Below are positions 34,881-45,152 of a stretch of 64,000 nucleotides of DNA, in pieces. The stretch is from the NCBI GenBank assembly GCA_037013495.1, contig CM072810.1, positions 59,320,843 through 59,384,842 on the forward strand. The letters run 5' to 3'. How positions within the stretch are numbered: the first letter of the stretch is position 1; each line of letters begins with the position of its first letter. The translations under genes were made by a program, and so were the position numbers. The notes under the pieces were generated by a model. That model had not been told where the DNA came from and searched no databases. It worked only from the letters and a program-made list of their open reading frames with translations. The DNA comes from Hippophae tibetana. Taxonomy: Eukaryota; Streptophyta; Magnoliopsida; Rosales; Elaeagnaceae.

Positions 34881-35035
34881 CTACTTGTTTCCTGAGGTGC
34901 GACCCCATGAAAGATGAACGATCTGCTTACCAATTACCATTCCATTCAAACTCTCAATTGCATCCTCACCAAATTGGTTAAATTCTTGTTTTAGCACGTT
35001 ATCATTGACGTTTAGATCCAAACGACCAATTAACT
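34881..35035 (-). pseudogene. Captured RBP45/47-type RRM fragment
   Basis: The frame continues from the trihelix segment into [20 protein letters not shown], then [14 protein letters not shown] and [13 protein letters not shown], and stops. This matches the third RRM of plant RBP45/RBP47 poly(A)/U-rich RNA-binding proteins (GGLDxxVTDxxLxQxFxQFGE, then ALxxLNGTxIGxQxxRLSWGR). The middle of the RRM, including the RNP1 strand KGCGFVQF, is missing between FGE and DAIES, so it cannot form a normal RRM. It lies inside an LTR element and is fused to unrelated sequence. Confidence 0.8.
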
Positions 35036-35530
35036 CATCAAGTAATTCAAAGAAATGCCACTGGCTAGGTCTTCCACCTATAGCAATTTTAGCCTTCTCA
35101 CCCTTATACTTCTTCTTCACAGTATCAATTTGATTCTTACATTGAATATCTGTCTTAGGATTCTTTGAATAGTCCTCTCTACTATTCATAATATCATCAA
35201 CCTCTTTCCAATGCTTTTGCTTGAGATTCCCTCTACTCAGTTCCACGTACCTTTCACCCCAAGTATCGATCAACATCGTCGTAGCACCTTCACTCCAACA
35301 ATTCTCTCTTTTACCTCCTCCACTGTCATTCCCCATTTGTTGTTGTTGTGGGATTGACAGGGCTAGGATTAGGTTGTTCTGACTAGTTTGTTGTTTTGAA
35401 GGTGCCACTGATGCCACCGTCACCATTATCAGACTGTTTGACCTCAGAGATGACTCCGAAGATTTACTCTTCGATGAAGGATGCGACTAGATCTCATCGT
35501 CTTCCTCCCATTGAATGTCATAATCAATAA
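35036..35530 (-). pseudogene. Captured trihelix transcription-factor fragment
   Basis: The minus-strand frame (ATG at 35426, and in-frame similarity up to about 35530) encodes the N-terminal part of an ASIL/6b-interacting-type trihelix factor: EEDDEI, Ser-rich linker, [19 protein letters not shown], then [54 protein letters not shown] and [14 protein letters not shown]. The MYB/SANT-like trihelix domain is nearly complete. No introns interrupt it. A TAG stop after DDEI separates the first codons. It lies between copia gag and the LTR, so I read it as a captured mRNA fragment, not a working gene. Confidence 0.85.
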
Positions 35531-35539
35531 CATCATCCA

Positions 35540-36060
35540 TTGCAACATCAAATCTTATGCTATCATAACCTGATCTCCCTATCGATCTATCTGATTTTTT
35601 TTGTCACCATCAAACTTTATAGAAGAGGTGCCTTGTTCACAATTGGAACCTTTGTTACCTAGGTATGTCCACTGGTCAGAAGGAACACGACGCCCTTCTT
35701 CAAAGTGTTTCGTGTTTGAATTTTTTATCCAACGGTCCATCCTACGGTTATCACCAAGATTTTTATCTCCATCTTTCCAACGATCTTTGTGCAAAAAGGA
35801 ATTGGTGTCTCTTTCCTCATCACGCCATCAATCATGACTACTAGTTTCTATATCCAGCAAGAATGGCCTAAACACATCTTTTTTCTTCTGGATATCATGA
35901 ACCTCCTCACTATTTCCCAATAACTTTGTGATGTCTAAGCGATTGCCAAATGAAGGATTTGAGCTAGGAAGGTTTCTCATAGTTGTCTTTGTTGGCTTAA
36001 TATCTCCTAGCTTTGGCAGAAGCCACTATGGTGAAAGCGGAATAGGATTGTTAGATCCCG
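35540..36060 (-). pseudogene. Captured GYF-domain (GIGYF/EXA1-like) protein fragment
   Basis: Minus-strand codons read IPLSP, LLPKLGDIKP, SNPSFGNRLDITKLLGNSEE, then DIQKKKDVFRPFLLD, RDEERDTNSFLHKDRWKDGD, NLGDNRRMDRW, KHFEEGRRVPSDQWT and GNKGSNCEQG. This follows the N-terminal region of plant GIGYF/EXA1-like GYF-domain proteins, including RKDRWRxGDK, RRxDRW and a FGEARR-like block. The GYF domain itself is not present. Stops interrupt the frame (for example before WRDEER). It directly follows the Gag frame of the copia element; the junction is near 36050-36100. Confidence 0.75.
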
Positions 36061-37152
36061 GAGTATCTTTGGCCTTTCTTTCCCAAGCAGAGGCATTTGT
36101 CTCTTCCCATTGATTATTGGCTAAACCGCTAGTAGTTGTCTTTTTATCCGATTCAATATGCAAATCATGATCTGCACTTTTCTTAGGAGTAGTATTGTCA
36201 ACATTTTCCATAGTTGTAACCGTGAAAGCTAATTCTTCTTCCTCTGTAGCGAATAATGCTTTGGCATCCCAACCATCTTCGTTATTCTCCTTAGAACTGG
36301 AAGTAGATGTATTACTTTCAACATGTTTTTTCCTACTATAACAATCTTTTGACATGTGACACATCTTCCTGCAGTTGAAACATTTACAATCAAATTTTCT
36401 TAGTACGATTCTTCCAAGCTTCCCTAGACGAAAGTCTTCTTTTCCTTGAGAAATTTTTCTTTGTCGTCATACTTGTTAGATCCACTACCATTGTACCGCT
36501 TGATAATGCCTTTGCTTTTGCTGGTGTAGAACGCTTATTCCTCACCTTTCAACGAGACTCCTCCCATTTGCTTAGCCATAGCTTCTTGAACGGCCAACAA
36601 ATTTTCAAACTCAACAAGAGATGGTTATGTCGGCCATCCTTGTATAGCGGTAAAAAAAACTCGATATTCAGGTCTCAAATCATGGATAATTATTTTTTTT
36701 ATCTGGGTTTTCCCAATAGGAGCTTTCAGATCTAAATCTAAAATTTCGCAGCATAACAATTTTACCTTATGAAAGTACTAGGAAATCGTCATGTCACGTT
36801 GCGCCATCGATAGCAACTAGTTCTTGAGAAGTTGCAGTCTTGTATCATTCTTCTTTGAAAAGAGTGTAACAAGAGTGTCACATGCTTCTTTCGGTGTTTT
36901 TGGCATCTCAAATATGCTCCAACATTTTTTCTTCAACTGTGGTCTTTAAAGCAAACATCGCTTTGCCTACTTTAATTTTCTACTTCCGTAAGATGCCGTT
37001 TCATCTTCCACTACTGGTTGTGTAACTTCGTCACCACCAACAACCTCCCATAGGTCTTAACCTTATAGGTAAGACTTCATACATGTTTCCCATATGTTAT
37101 AGTTTTTGTTGTTGAGCTTTTTGATTCCTCCAACTACTTGAAGGTCACACAT
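36061..37152 (-). pseudogene. Copia gag of the gene-capturing element (broken)
   Basis: An ATG at 37152 starts MCDLQVVGGIKKLNNKNYN, the DUF4219-type N-terminus of copia Gag. Downstream are TLFSKKNDTRLQLLKN, MAQRDMTIS, IIIHDLRPEYR, QGWPT and SLVEFENLLAVQEAMAKQMG. The zinc knuckle C-FNC-K-CHMSKDC is degraded at one position (Gly-His is Cys-His), then [17 protein letters not shown]. Several stops are present. The open 112-codon frame at 36364-36026 runs through the knuckle to the captured GYF-like sequence. Confidence 0.85.
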
Positions 37153-37267
37153 TGTATCGACAAGACTTCCACTATACCAAATAAGCTTTAACTAAGAAAA
37201 TTGTAGAGTATCAAACTCCTCACAACTCAAGATATCTCTACTAAGAATGATTCTTGACCGTCGTCCC

Positions 37268-37280
37268 GCTCTGATATCAA
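37268..37280 (-). other. Primer binding site (tRNA-Met type)
   Basis: On the minus strand, TTGATATCAGAGC lies next to the LTR at 37282, close to the standard TGGTATCAGAGC complementary to initiator tRNA-Met. It shows that the LTR at 37282-37691 is the 5' LTR and the element is minus-strand. Confidence 0.85.
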
Positions 37281-37281
37281 T

Positions 37282-37691
37282 TATTGAGTAAAATTTAGAA
37301 TACACAACTCTAAATTTACTAATATTGGATCAAAACAAGTAAAAAAACTACTTGTATTATACCCACAATAAAAGATACTATAACACCTTTCAAAGGCAAC
37401 TCACAAATTGAAAAGAAATACAAACACTCAAAGAGAGAGCTCTCAACTCACACTCAAATTAAAAATACAAAGACTTATTTGTTTTTGATGGGATGATTAA
37501 ACCAAATGCAAGGTAGGTTATTTATAGTCCTTACCATGTAATCTGCATCACACAAATATAAAATTAAGAAATAATTCTAGCCACACAAATATTATCTACA
37601 CACTTTTCTTTTATACATCCTTCAACCACTTCATTTATTTTTCTACATCCTTCAACCACTTCATTTATTAGGTTGATGTTGATTTTAAATA
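37282..37691 (-). mobile_element. 5' LTR of the gene-capturing copia element
   Basis: Partner of 34344-34753. Ends are slightly mutated (TATTGAG for TGTTGAG; AAATA for CAACA). An imperfect duplicated CATCCTTCAACCACTTCATTT occurs within both copies. Visible divergence between the LTRs indicates an old insertion. Confidence 0.9.
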
Positions 37692-37696
37692 TTGGT

Positions 37697-39141
37697 CACT
37701 AACAATTTTTAGGATATAAGGTTGTAATTCAAGCTTTGAATCCTTTACCATTTGGACAAGGATGCAAGCTAACGGTGTGCCTCGACTGATATCCCAAAAA
37801 AGGCTTAAAAGAAAAATAAATTAATTTCTATCTCTAAAATTTTCAATTGTTACTTCTAAAAATGACATTAATATCTATAGGATGTATTAGCAGTATACTT
37901 TAATGCCATATGTTGTACATATTTTATTAAATATAATGGCTAAAATAAGTATTTATAATAAATGTTAAATTTATATTATGTGTTTAAACAAGAGGAGTGA
38001 ATAGCTTTTTAATAAAGGAGCTACCAATTTAAAATTATGTGAAATGTGTCAGAGGTCTTGTAGTTTTGACTAGAGAAGTACTTTAGTCTAATAGCTTTCT
38101 AGTGGAGCATTATAATCTCATAACTTTAATGTAAATATCGTTTAACTCATAAGTTGATAGGTTTATTATAATTTAGGGACTTTGGCCAATTTATTTTAGA
38201 GAATAATTGATATTGCATTCAAAGAACAAATTTTGATCTAAAAAACATATTTGTCAAAAAAATCAAAGAAACCCTAAACGCATCCCAAAACCATTGTATG
38301 TCGTTCAGTCAATTTTGAAAATGGAGATGAGTGGAGTCACTCAAGGAGAACTCTTGGCCTTGTTAAGAGGTGGTTAGACTAGATAGGAGGGTAATTTCGA
38401 AATTTCATAGTGGTGATGTAAACTTAGACTTGGCTATCTTGGTGAATGGTAACATGTGAGGAATATAGTTGTGCTCATCGATGAATACATTGGCCAATAA
38501 GGTTCCTCAGAATTGTAAAGTAGAGTTTATAACTGGTGTTTGGATAGCATAGTAGTTGATAAAAGGGTGGTAGTTGTGTGGCTTGTAGTGTTGACAGGCT
38601 TCTTGTCTTTTTTTCTTACAAATTAATTTTTTTTAATGAGAGAAATTTCAAATTTACTCTAAAAACATTGGTCAAGGCCCCTAAATTATGCTTAACTATC
38701 AACTTACACATATGTGATAATTAAATTAAAGTTATGGAACCAAAGTGATCTACTTGAAAACTACATAACTGAAGTGATCCTCTTGCTAAAACTATTAGAC
38801 CTCTAGCAACCATAACTTTTTAAAAGTAATTTAACTATCAAAGTTTGAAGCATACAATCGTATGTAAAAGAAAATGTTGAAAAATTTGATAATTGATCAT
38901 TTTACTTGAAAGTTACCTAACTTAACACTATCGAAGAGGAAAATCATGGATCCATCGACCACCTAGCATATCCACTATGAAGAAATAACATACAATGGTA
39001 TTACTTTACTAGCAAGTCATTGCACCTTCAAGACTCATAATATCTATGTTTGATGCAAATAAATGCTTTAATATACTTGATTCCTCACGTCACAAACACG
39101 TCAAACCTTTTACTTGATAAGTTTTGCACATTAACATATAT
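37697..39141. other. Intergenic DNA, nothing recognised
   Basis: No frame of interest and no known element terminus. Composition is slightly less AT-rich than 28-34 kb, with scattered phrases such as AACTCATAAGTTGATAGG. It may be decayed transposon sequence. Confidence 0.5.
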
Positions 39142-39646
39142 TGGGTGTAATTTAGTATATCTCACATGGAAAGAAGAGTGACCCTAGTTAGTTAAAATCA
39201 CTACGGGTTAAGCTCAGTAAACATTGAGTGATCATATAAGTGAGACCATAGGATAATATTAATAAAGATATAAAGGATCAATAATTATCCCCAAATTATC
39301 ATAAAAGACCCACGATGCTACAACAAGTCTATTTACATGGATAAAGGATGTGTATTATGTTAACTCTTTACTCTATATATATTCACAACTATAAACATTC
39401 ACAAATAAGTTAGATCTCATATCTCATAACTTCTCTCACATAATAGAGAATCATATTTAAACACGATTTTCCTCTTAATCACAAAGTAAGACCTATATCA
39501 CTTCTAAAACTTCATCATCACATTACTAACTTAAGCATCGGAAGACCAAAGATCACCCCCTCACACGGTGGTCTGAAGTCCAAATAATTTATTTCATCTG
39601 GAGATCTATGGATGACAGCCCTATCTGGTGTTAACATGTATCAACA
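39142..39646 (+). mobile_element. 5' LTR of a gag-pol-less Tat-like element
   Basis: TGGGTGTAATTTAGTATATC begins here and recurs at 48180. The sequence ends just before a degraded primer site (CTAGTACTATCAATGGGAA), which aligns with the site TTGGTGCTGTCTGTGGGAA of the Tat element at 51.3 kb. A CCAAAGATCACCCCC run near 39550 precedes it. The LTR has no coding content. Confidence 0.6.
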
Positions 39647-42397
39647 TCTAGTACTATCAATGGGAAATATGTGTGTTCTACTTTGTTGAAAAGATAAAAA
39701 ATTGTAAGATCTTATAACATTATCCAATTTTCTCATTTGTAAAAAAATTGACATAGGTATTTGAAAAGAGATTGAGGACCAACAAGGTTTTCCAAGAAAA
39801 TGCCTCATATTGATGTGGTTTATAGTTACCAACTTGACCCTATGAACTTTTAAGAGGAGTCATAGACTAGTCAACTAGCTTCACTATTTCAACCCTGATT
39901 TAACAGTCATGGGATTCAGCCTATCAACTGACACGTCATATATCTATTAGTCCTTCGATCAATGAGCTAGAGATATATGCACCATGATCGTCACTACCAA
40001 ACAATGGTTCCATCTTTGACACCATTAGCAAGTGAATATTTCTCTTCCACTGGATACAAAAGCCCAACCAACTGGCTATATTAGCATAGCCCAAAAAGGG
40101 CCTAATGTGAAATATTTTACCTGACTGAGTAGCCTACATCCATTTCTAAAAATTCATGCATAGCTTAAAAAATCCAAGACGATCACCAGAAAGGTCACAT
40201 ATCGATCTACCACTCACAAAATTTGGTGGCTAATCAAGACCAGAGTAAGTCATAAGCACCTCTACACTCTACAAGCGTGAATATACGCTGGCCAAAACAA
40301 ATGTTATGTAGAAACTAGGTCAAAACTAGTACAATTCATTAACTAATTACAAAAATGGGTTTAAGCCTGATTCACCCACTTCTAAACCGGTTCTTAGAAA
40401 AATAAAATTGGTTTTAAAATCCTAGCTATGAAATGATTATGATGAATGTATTTTAGATAATGTTTGGTGCATGTACGTAAAAGGATGTATAAAACTGGGT
40501 GTATGAAGAGACCATCCATCCATTTAATCCAATAGAGTTTACAAAAACAATAATTATCCACTTTTCCATCATCTAATGTATCTATATAATCTTTGGAAAA
40601 GATTATCTGCTTTTCCAGTAATCCTTATTTAAATGATTATTAGAAAAATACTAATGGTGGTTCTAAAAATAATATATTAATTAATGAGTTCTAACACTCA
40701 AATGGGAATCATAAAGTTCAACTAACCATTAGTCCCTCTGGTGCTCCTATAGCCTGTTTGAGTGGTAAAGCTCGCACCTACAATAACTCGTCAACAATAG
40801 GCATGATTGGTTTATAGTTGAGATACTTAAATGGATACCACACTATCTCAATATGATGAAGAATGCATTCCATGCCATCCAATAAAGCATCCCAAAGTGT
40901 ATAAGACATATGGAATCTTCTAATGCCCAGAGTGTATAAGACTTGACTCATACATAGATAGAACCTAACTAATGACTTGACCCACCATAATGGGAGTCAA
41001 GATCCAAGTTAAACTAGATAAAGCCTTCTCATAAAGTACAAAGCCATCCATCTATGAATGCCCAGGCATCATCTCTCTAACCATCCATCCTAGACTAGTT
41101 GGGACTACCTTAAGCAACTTCAATCCATCACAATCTATGGGCATATTGCGAGTCCCGTAGGTGGGGACATTCTTACCAAACTAGCCATGTTAACCATATG
41201 GCCTTAGCGATTAATGGTCACTCCATAAATCATCACCTATATGAGGTATCGATTGTCTATTCAACTATTGATTGATTTGTATGTAATAAAGGTTTAACTG
41301 AGGTTGATCCCTTGATTTAGCTATCACAATCGAATCTTTGATCATACCAAAATCCATGGTTACTTTACACTCTTATAAGTTCAAGAATCCTAACATGGGC
41401 ACCTATTATGGTCTTAATAGTCCCTTAGACTAAATGGAAAACTTCAGGGATGAAACCATGTGTCCACCTTGACATAATGAAGAAAATGCCCCAAAACTTT
41501 TTAAAGCATCTTCTTGAGCTACAAGATTTCGAACCATTTTTCATTAAAAAGGAATCCTTATGGAATCTTCCAATGCCCAGAGTACCATGATGCCCATTCA
41601 AAAGTTATATAGTTCAGACCATTACCTACTAGGTGGCATAATGCACATTGATTTTTTTAAGTCCATATTGTTTCCTTGTAGACCATGATGTCTACATGAC
41701 TACCACCCCATAAGCCATATAATCTACACTTTAACATTTCATTCAAAATAGTCCAAGATGTACATTCTAAGCCATATTATCCTCTTACAACATAATGTCA
41801 CCTTATAACATCCCTATAAGTAAGCTATGTGCTTTCAAAGCCCAGTCCATCCAATGGTCCATAGAAGCTGGGAATATTGAGTTACATATAGGATACACCA
41901 TAACCAAAAGCTATGCGTTCTAGATGACAATTAACACAAATAGTAGCTTAATAGGGTTTCTATTGTCTCTTAATAGGCCATACACCTTAAAAGAGGCAGG
42001 TTGGCTCGAATTCTATGCCATTCTAGGTCCATGAATCATATTGGGTTCCTAGACCATGCTAAAAATTCAAACTTAAGTTTATAGGATTTTGAAAGGACAT
42101 GCACTCTTGCCAATGTAGTGAATAAGAAGCATCCCGATAGGTGAACTCTATACTGTTAATGGTCAAGGCCATTGAACGATCCATAGAAGCTCGGCATATT
42201 AAGTTACAGATAGGATGCACATTAACCATAGGCTCTACACTTTAGACTACAACTAAAGTGAAGAACAACTTAACAATATTTATGTCGTCCCTTAGTTGAC
42301 CATAGACCCTAAAAGTGGGCTATGGCATTACGCCACACCACTCTAGGTCTAGGAATCGTTTGGGTTCCTATATTATATCAAAAGATGCAAAATTAGT
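39647..42397 (+). mobile_element. Non-coding interior of the Tat-like element, with diverged tandem repeats
   Basis: No gag or pol similarity. Phrases recur at intervals: CCATAGAAGCT, ATTGAGTTACATATAGGAT or a variant, and CTAGGTC...TTGGGTTCCTA occur in blocks starting near 41858 and 42172 (period ~315). TGGAATCTT(C/T)(C/T)AATGCCCAGAGT occurs at about 40912 and 41560. This fits a large derivative element whose interior has expanded by tandem duplication. The interior continues after the nested element, to about 48170. Confidence 0.55.
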
Positions 42398-42744
42398 ACA
42401 TCTGATGAGTGCTCAAAAAGCACTAAAATTACCATGATTTTATGCACATTAATTGATTAAAAATATATATATTTATATGTTTTATCATATATTTATATAA
42501 ATTTGTCTTTTTCGGAATCAAGAGTATTTTTATTGTTTTTCAAGTATTTTGGCTTAAAAACGTAACTTAAAGACTCAAAGAGGAATACTGGAAGCAATAC
42601 ATCACAAATATATTAATAAATAAATAGGAAAAAGTCAACAAATATGAAAAAATTAGACAAAATGGGTCAAAAAGGAATAAATTTTTACTTAACTTAACTT
42701 AATTAACTTAACTTTAATAACATTAAAAGTAAAGATCTAAGGGA

Positions 42745-42865
42745 GTTCTGTCTAGGAGACTAGTTCTTGAAAGCCTTTGTGCCACTAGTCTTTCCTGGGA
42801 ACGTTGTTCTGTCTAGGAGAATGGTTTTCAAGGAGCCTTTGCCCCACCATTCTTTTCTGGGAGCA
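42745..42865. repeat. 61-base tandem duplication
   Basis: GTTCTGTCTAGGAGA(C/A)T at 42745 is repeated at 42806. The first unit continues to TCTTTCCTGGGAAC and the second to TTCTTTTCTGGGAGC. The units differ at several positions. It lies just inside the truncated 5' LTR of the nested element. Confidence 0.8.
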
Positions 42866-45152
42866 CTCTTGGTTAATACTGATTATGTTATTTTATCTTT
42901 AAACAAAAAAAAAAACAAAAAAAACAAAAAATTGCTTTGTTTGATCTAGGTACAATTGTGTTTTGATGCCTTAATTATTTTATTTGCACCTAGATATGGG
43001 TTATCTAAAACCCTCAAGCATGCCCCTAGTTTTTGGTACAGAAAAATTTGAAAATCAAAAGGGCATGTTTGAAAAAGTATAGGTAGACAACCTTGTCTTA
43101 CTTGTAGGTTTGATTGACTCAATGATGAGGGGACATTGAGTTTACTTAAAATGAAATCCTCAAGTTACGTCTTGCTAAGACGTTAAACTAAGCGCTGGAT
43201 GGGAGGCAACCCATCATTTTAGGTAATTTTCTATTATTTACTTAATTTTATTATTTATTTTAGTTTAATTATATGTGAATAATTTTTAAATTGTTAAAAC
43301 TAAAAATATTTGTTGAGATGTTAGAAGTTCACAACGATCTGTCTGTATACACTTTAATGATGAATATGATGGATGCACCTACATTTCTCCATTATTACTT
43401 ACACATTCTCAAGAAATAGGAAATCTTTCTTCTCTTTTCTCTTTATCTTTAATTTACAGTTGTTACATTGAGGACAATGTAAGTTCTAGGTTGGGGATGG
43501 TGAAAAGTTACCATGCTTAATTAAGAAAAAAAAAAGATTTAACAATTTAAAAATTTAAAAAAATTAATTAATTTTTTTTCTTTTTTATGTTCACGTTTTC
43601 ATTTTTTGTGTTTAGTTTTATTTTTGTTTTGTGTGATTTAGTAATTTTTGTAATAATAAAAAAAAATTCTCACAAAAATTTATCATTCTTTAAATCAAAT
43701 TTAAGTAAATAGTTAAGTCTTTTGTATTGTTAGATTAATTTTTGAAAACATATCATGAAATATTTTGTAATTATTTTTGATAATTAGTTAGTTTTTGTCA
43801 TAACTAGTATTTTTTGATAAAATGTGGAAATTATATTAAACCCAAAATCGATGTTTATGAATTTTTTTTTAGTGGAGACTACCCTTGTGAGATATAATTT
43901 GAGCCTAATTTCTTTTATTCAGAATGAAATATATATTTTTTCTACTCCAAACACATTTCTTATTTATTCAAATTTTTAGATGGTCTCTATAGGTATTAGC
44001 ATTGAATGTATGAATTTTTTCTCATCTTAATAGAGTATCATATATTTATTATTATTATTTTTGCTTAGATTAAATGATTTGAGTAGAAATTGATAGTATA
44101 TGTTTATATCTCATTCATGCATGACTGCTATAAAAACAAAAAGACATATATGGGGTTACCTAAACCAATATCAAACAGAAAAGCCACAAAATTAACCACT
44201 CACCAAATTCCTAAAAAAATGTACAATATGTACATGGGTTGACTCTGTAAAAAATACTTATATTGAAAAATATCTTCAAAAAAAAAATATAGAGACATAA
44301 AAAATATATAGTATCATCTACATACTATGACCCACATTGTCTACAAAGTTGTGAGTATAGGCTAATTACAAAAGAAAGATATAGGAAGTAATTCCCTAAA
44401 AAGTCATTGCAATTTCTTCATTTGTAAAAAGCATATATCTTGAAATTCTTTCTTAATGAGTTTGATTTATGCATGAAAATAATTTTTATATATGATATCT
44501 TTATAATTTATACATTCGATTCCTTTCATGAGATCAATGTTAAAATAACACTTTGAGCCTTTATTCTTTATACATATGCGAACATATTAGTTCATTTCTA
44601 TACATAAACTCTTTCGCATATAAATTAGTATGAGTATTTGAACCCATAGGATTCAGTGTTTTGAGAGTATTGACTTGTGAGGAATAGAGTCGAAGCGAAT
44701 TCTGATTCATGACAGTGAAATTGGGTAAAATTAAATTGATACATTTTTGATAGGAAATATGAAAATGATTTTCGACTAATTATTATAATAAATCATGATT
44801 GTTTAAAGAGATTAAAATAACTTATGCTTGAGATTTTAATTATGATCTTAAAGGAGATTAAAAAATTATGAGACATTTTTGTGATATGTTGTTTTCTTTT
44901 ATTCTTAAATTAATTTTTAATTTTGTTTTAATTTTAGTTTTTGATTTGATTGTTTTGATTGTTTTTATTGTTTCTTTTGATTTTTACATTTAGTTCAATG
45001 TTTGTGGGTATCATTACTGAAAACTCTCACGAGACTCAAACTCGTCCACTAGGGCAACCTAGGGGTTTAACGGCTTGTTGCATAGGCCGTTAAATTTTTA
45101 GTTTTTATCGCTTCTCTTGCTAAGGGACTAGCAAGAAGCTGGTTGGGGGTTG

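Noticed and set aside
34881..35426. A functional host trihelix transcription-factor gene
   Set aside because: It lies inside paired LTRs, is fused to RRM and Gag sequence, has no promoter of its own and has stops around it.
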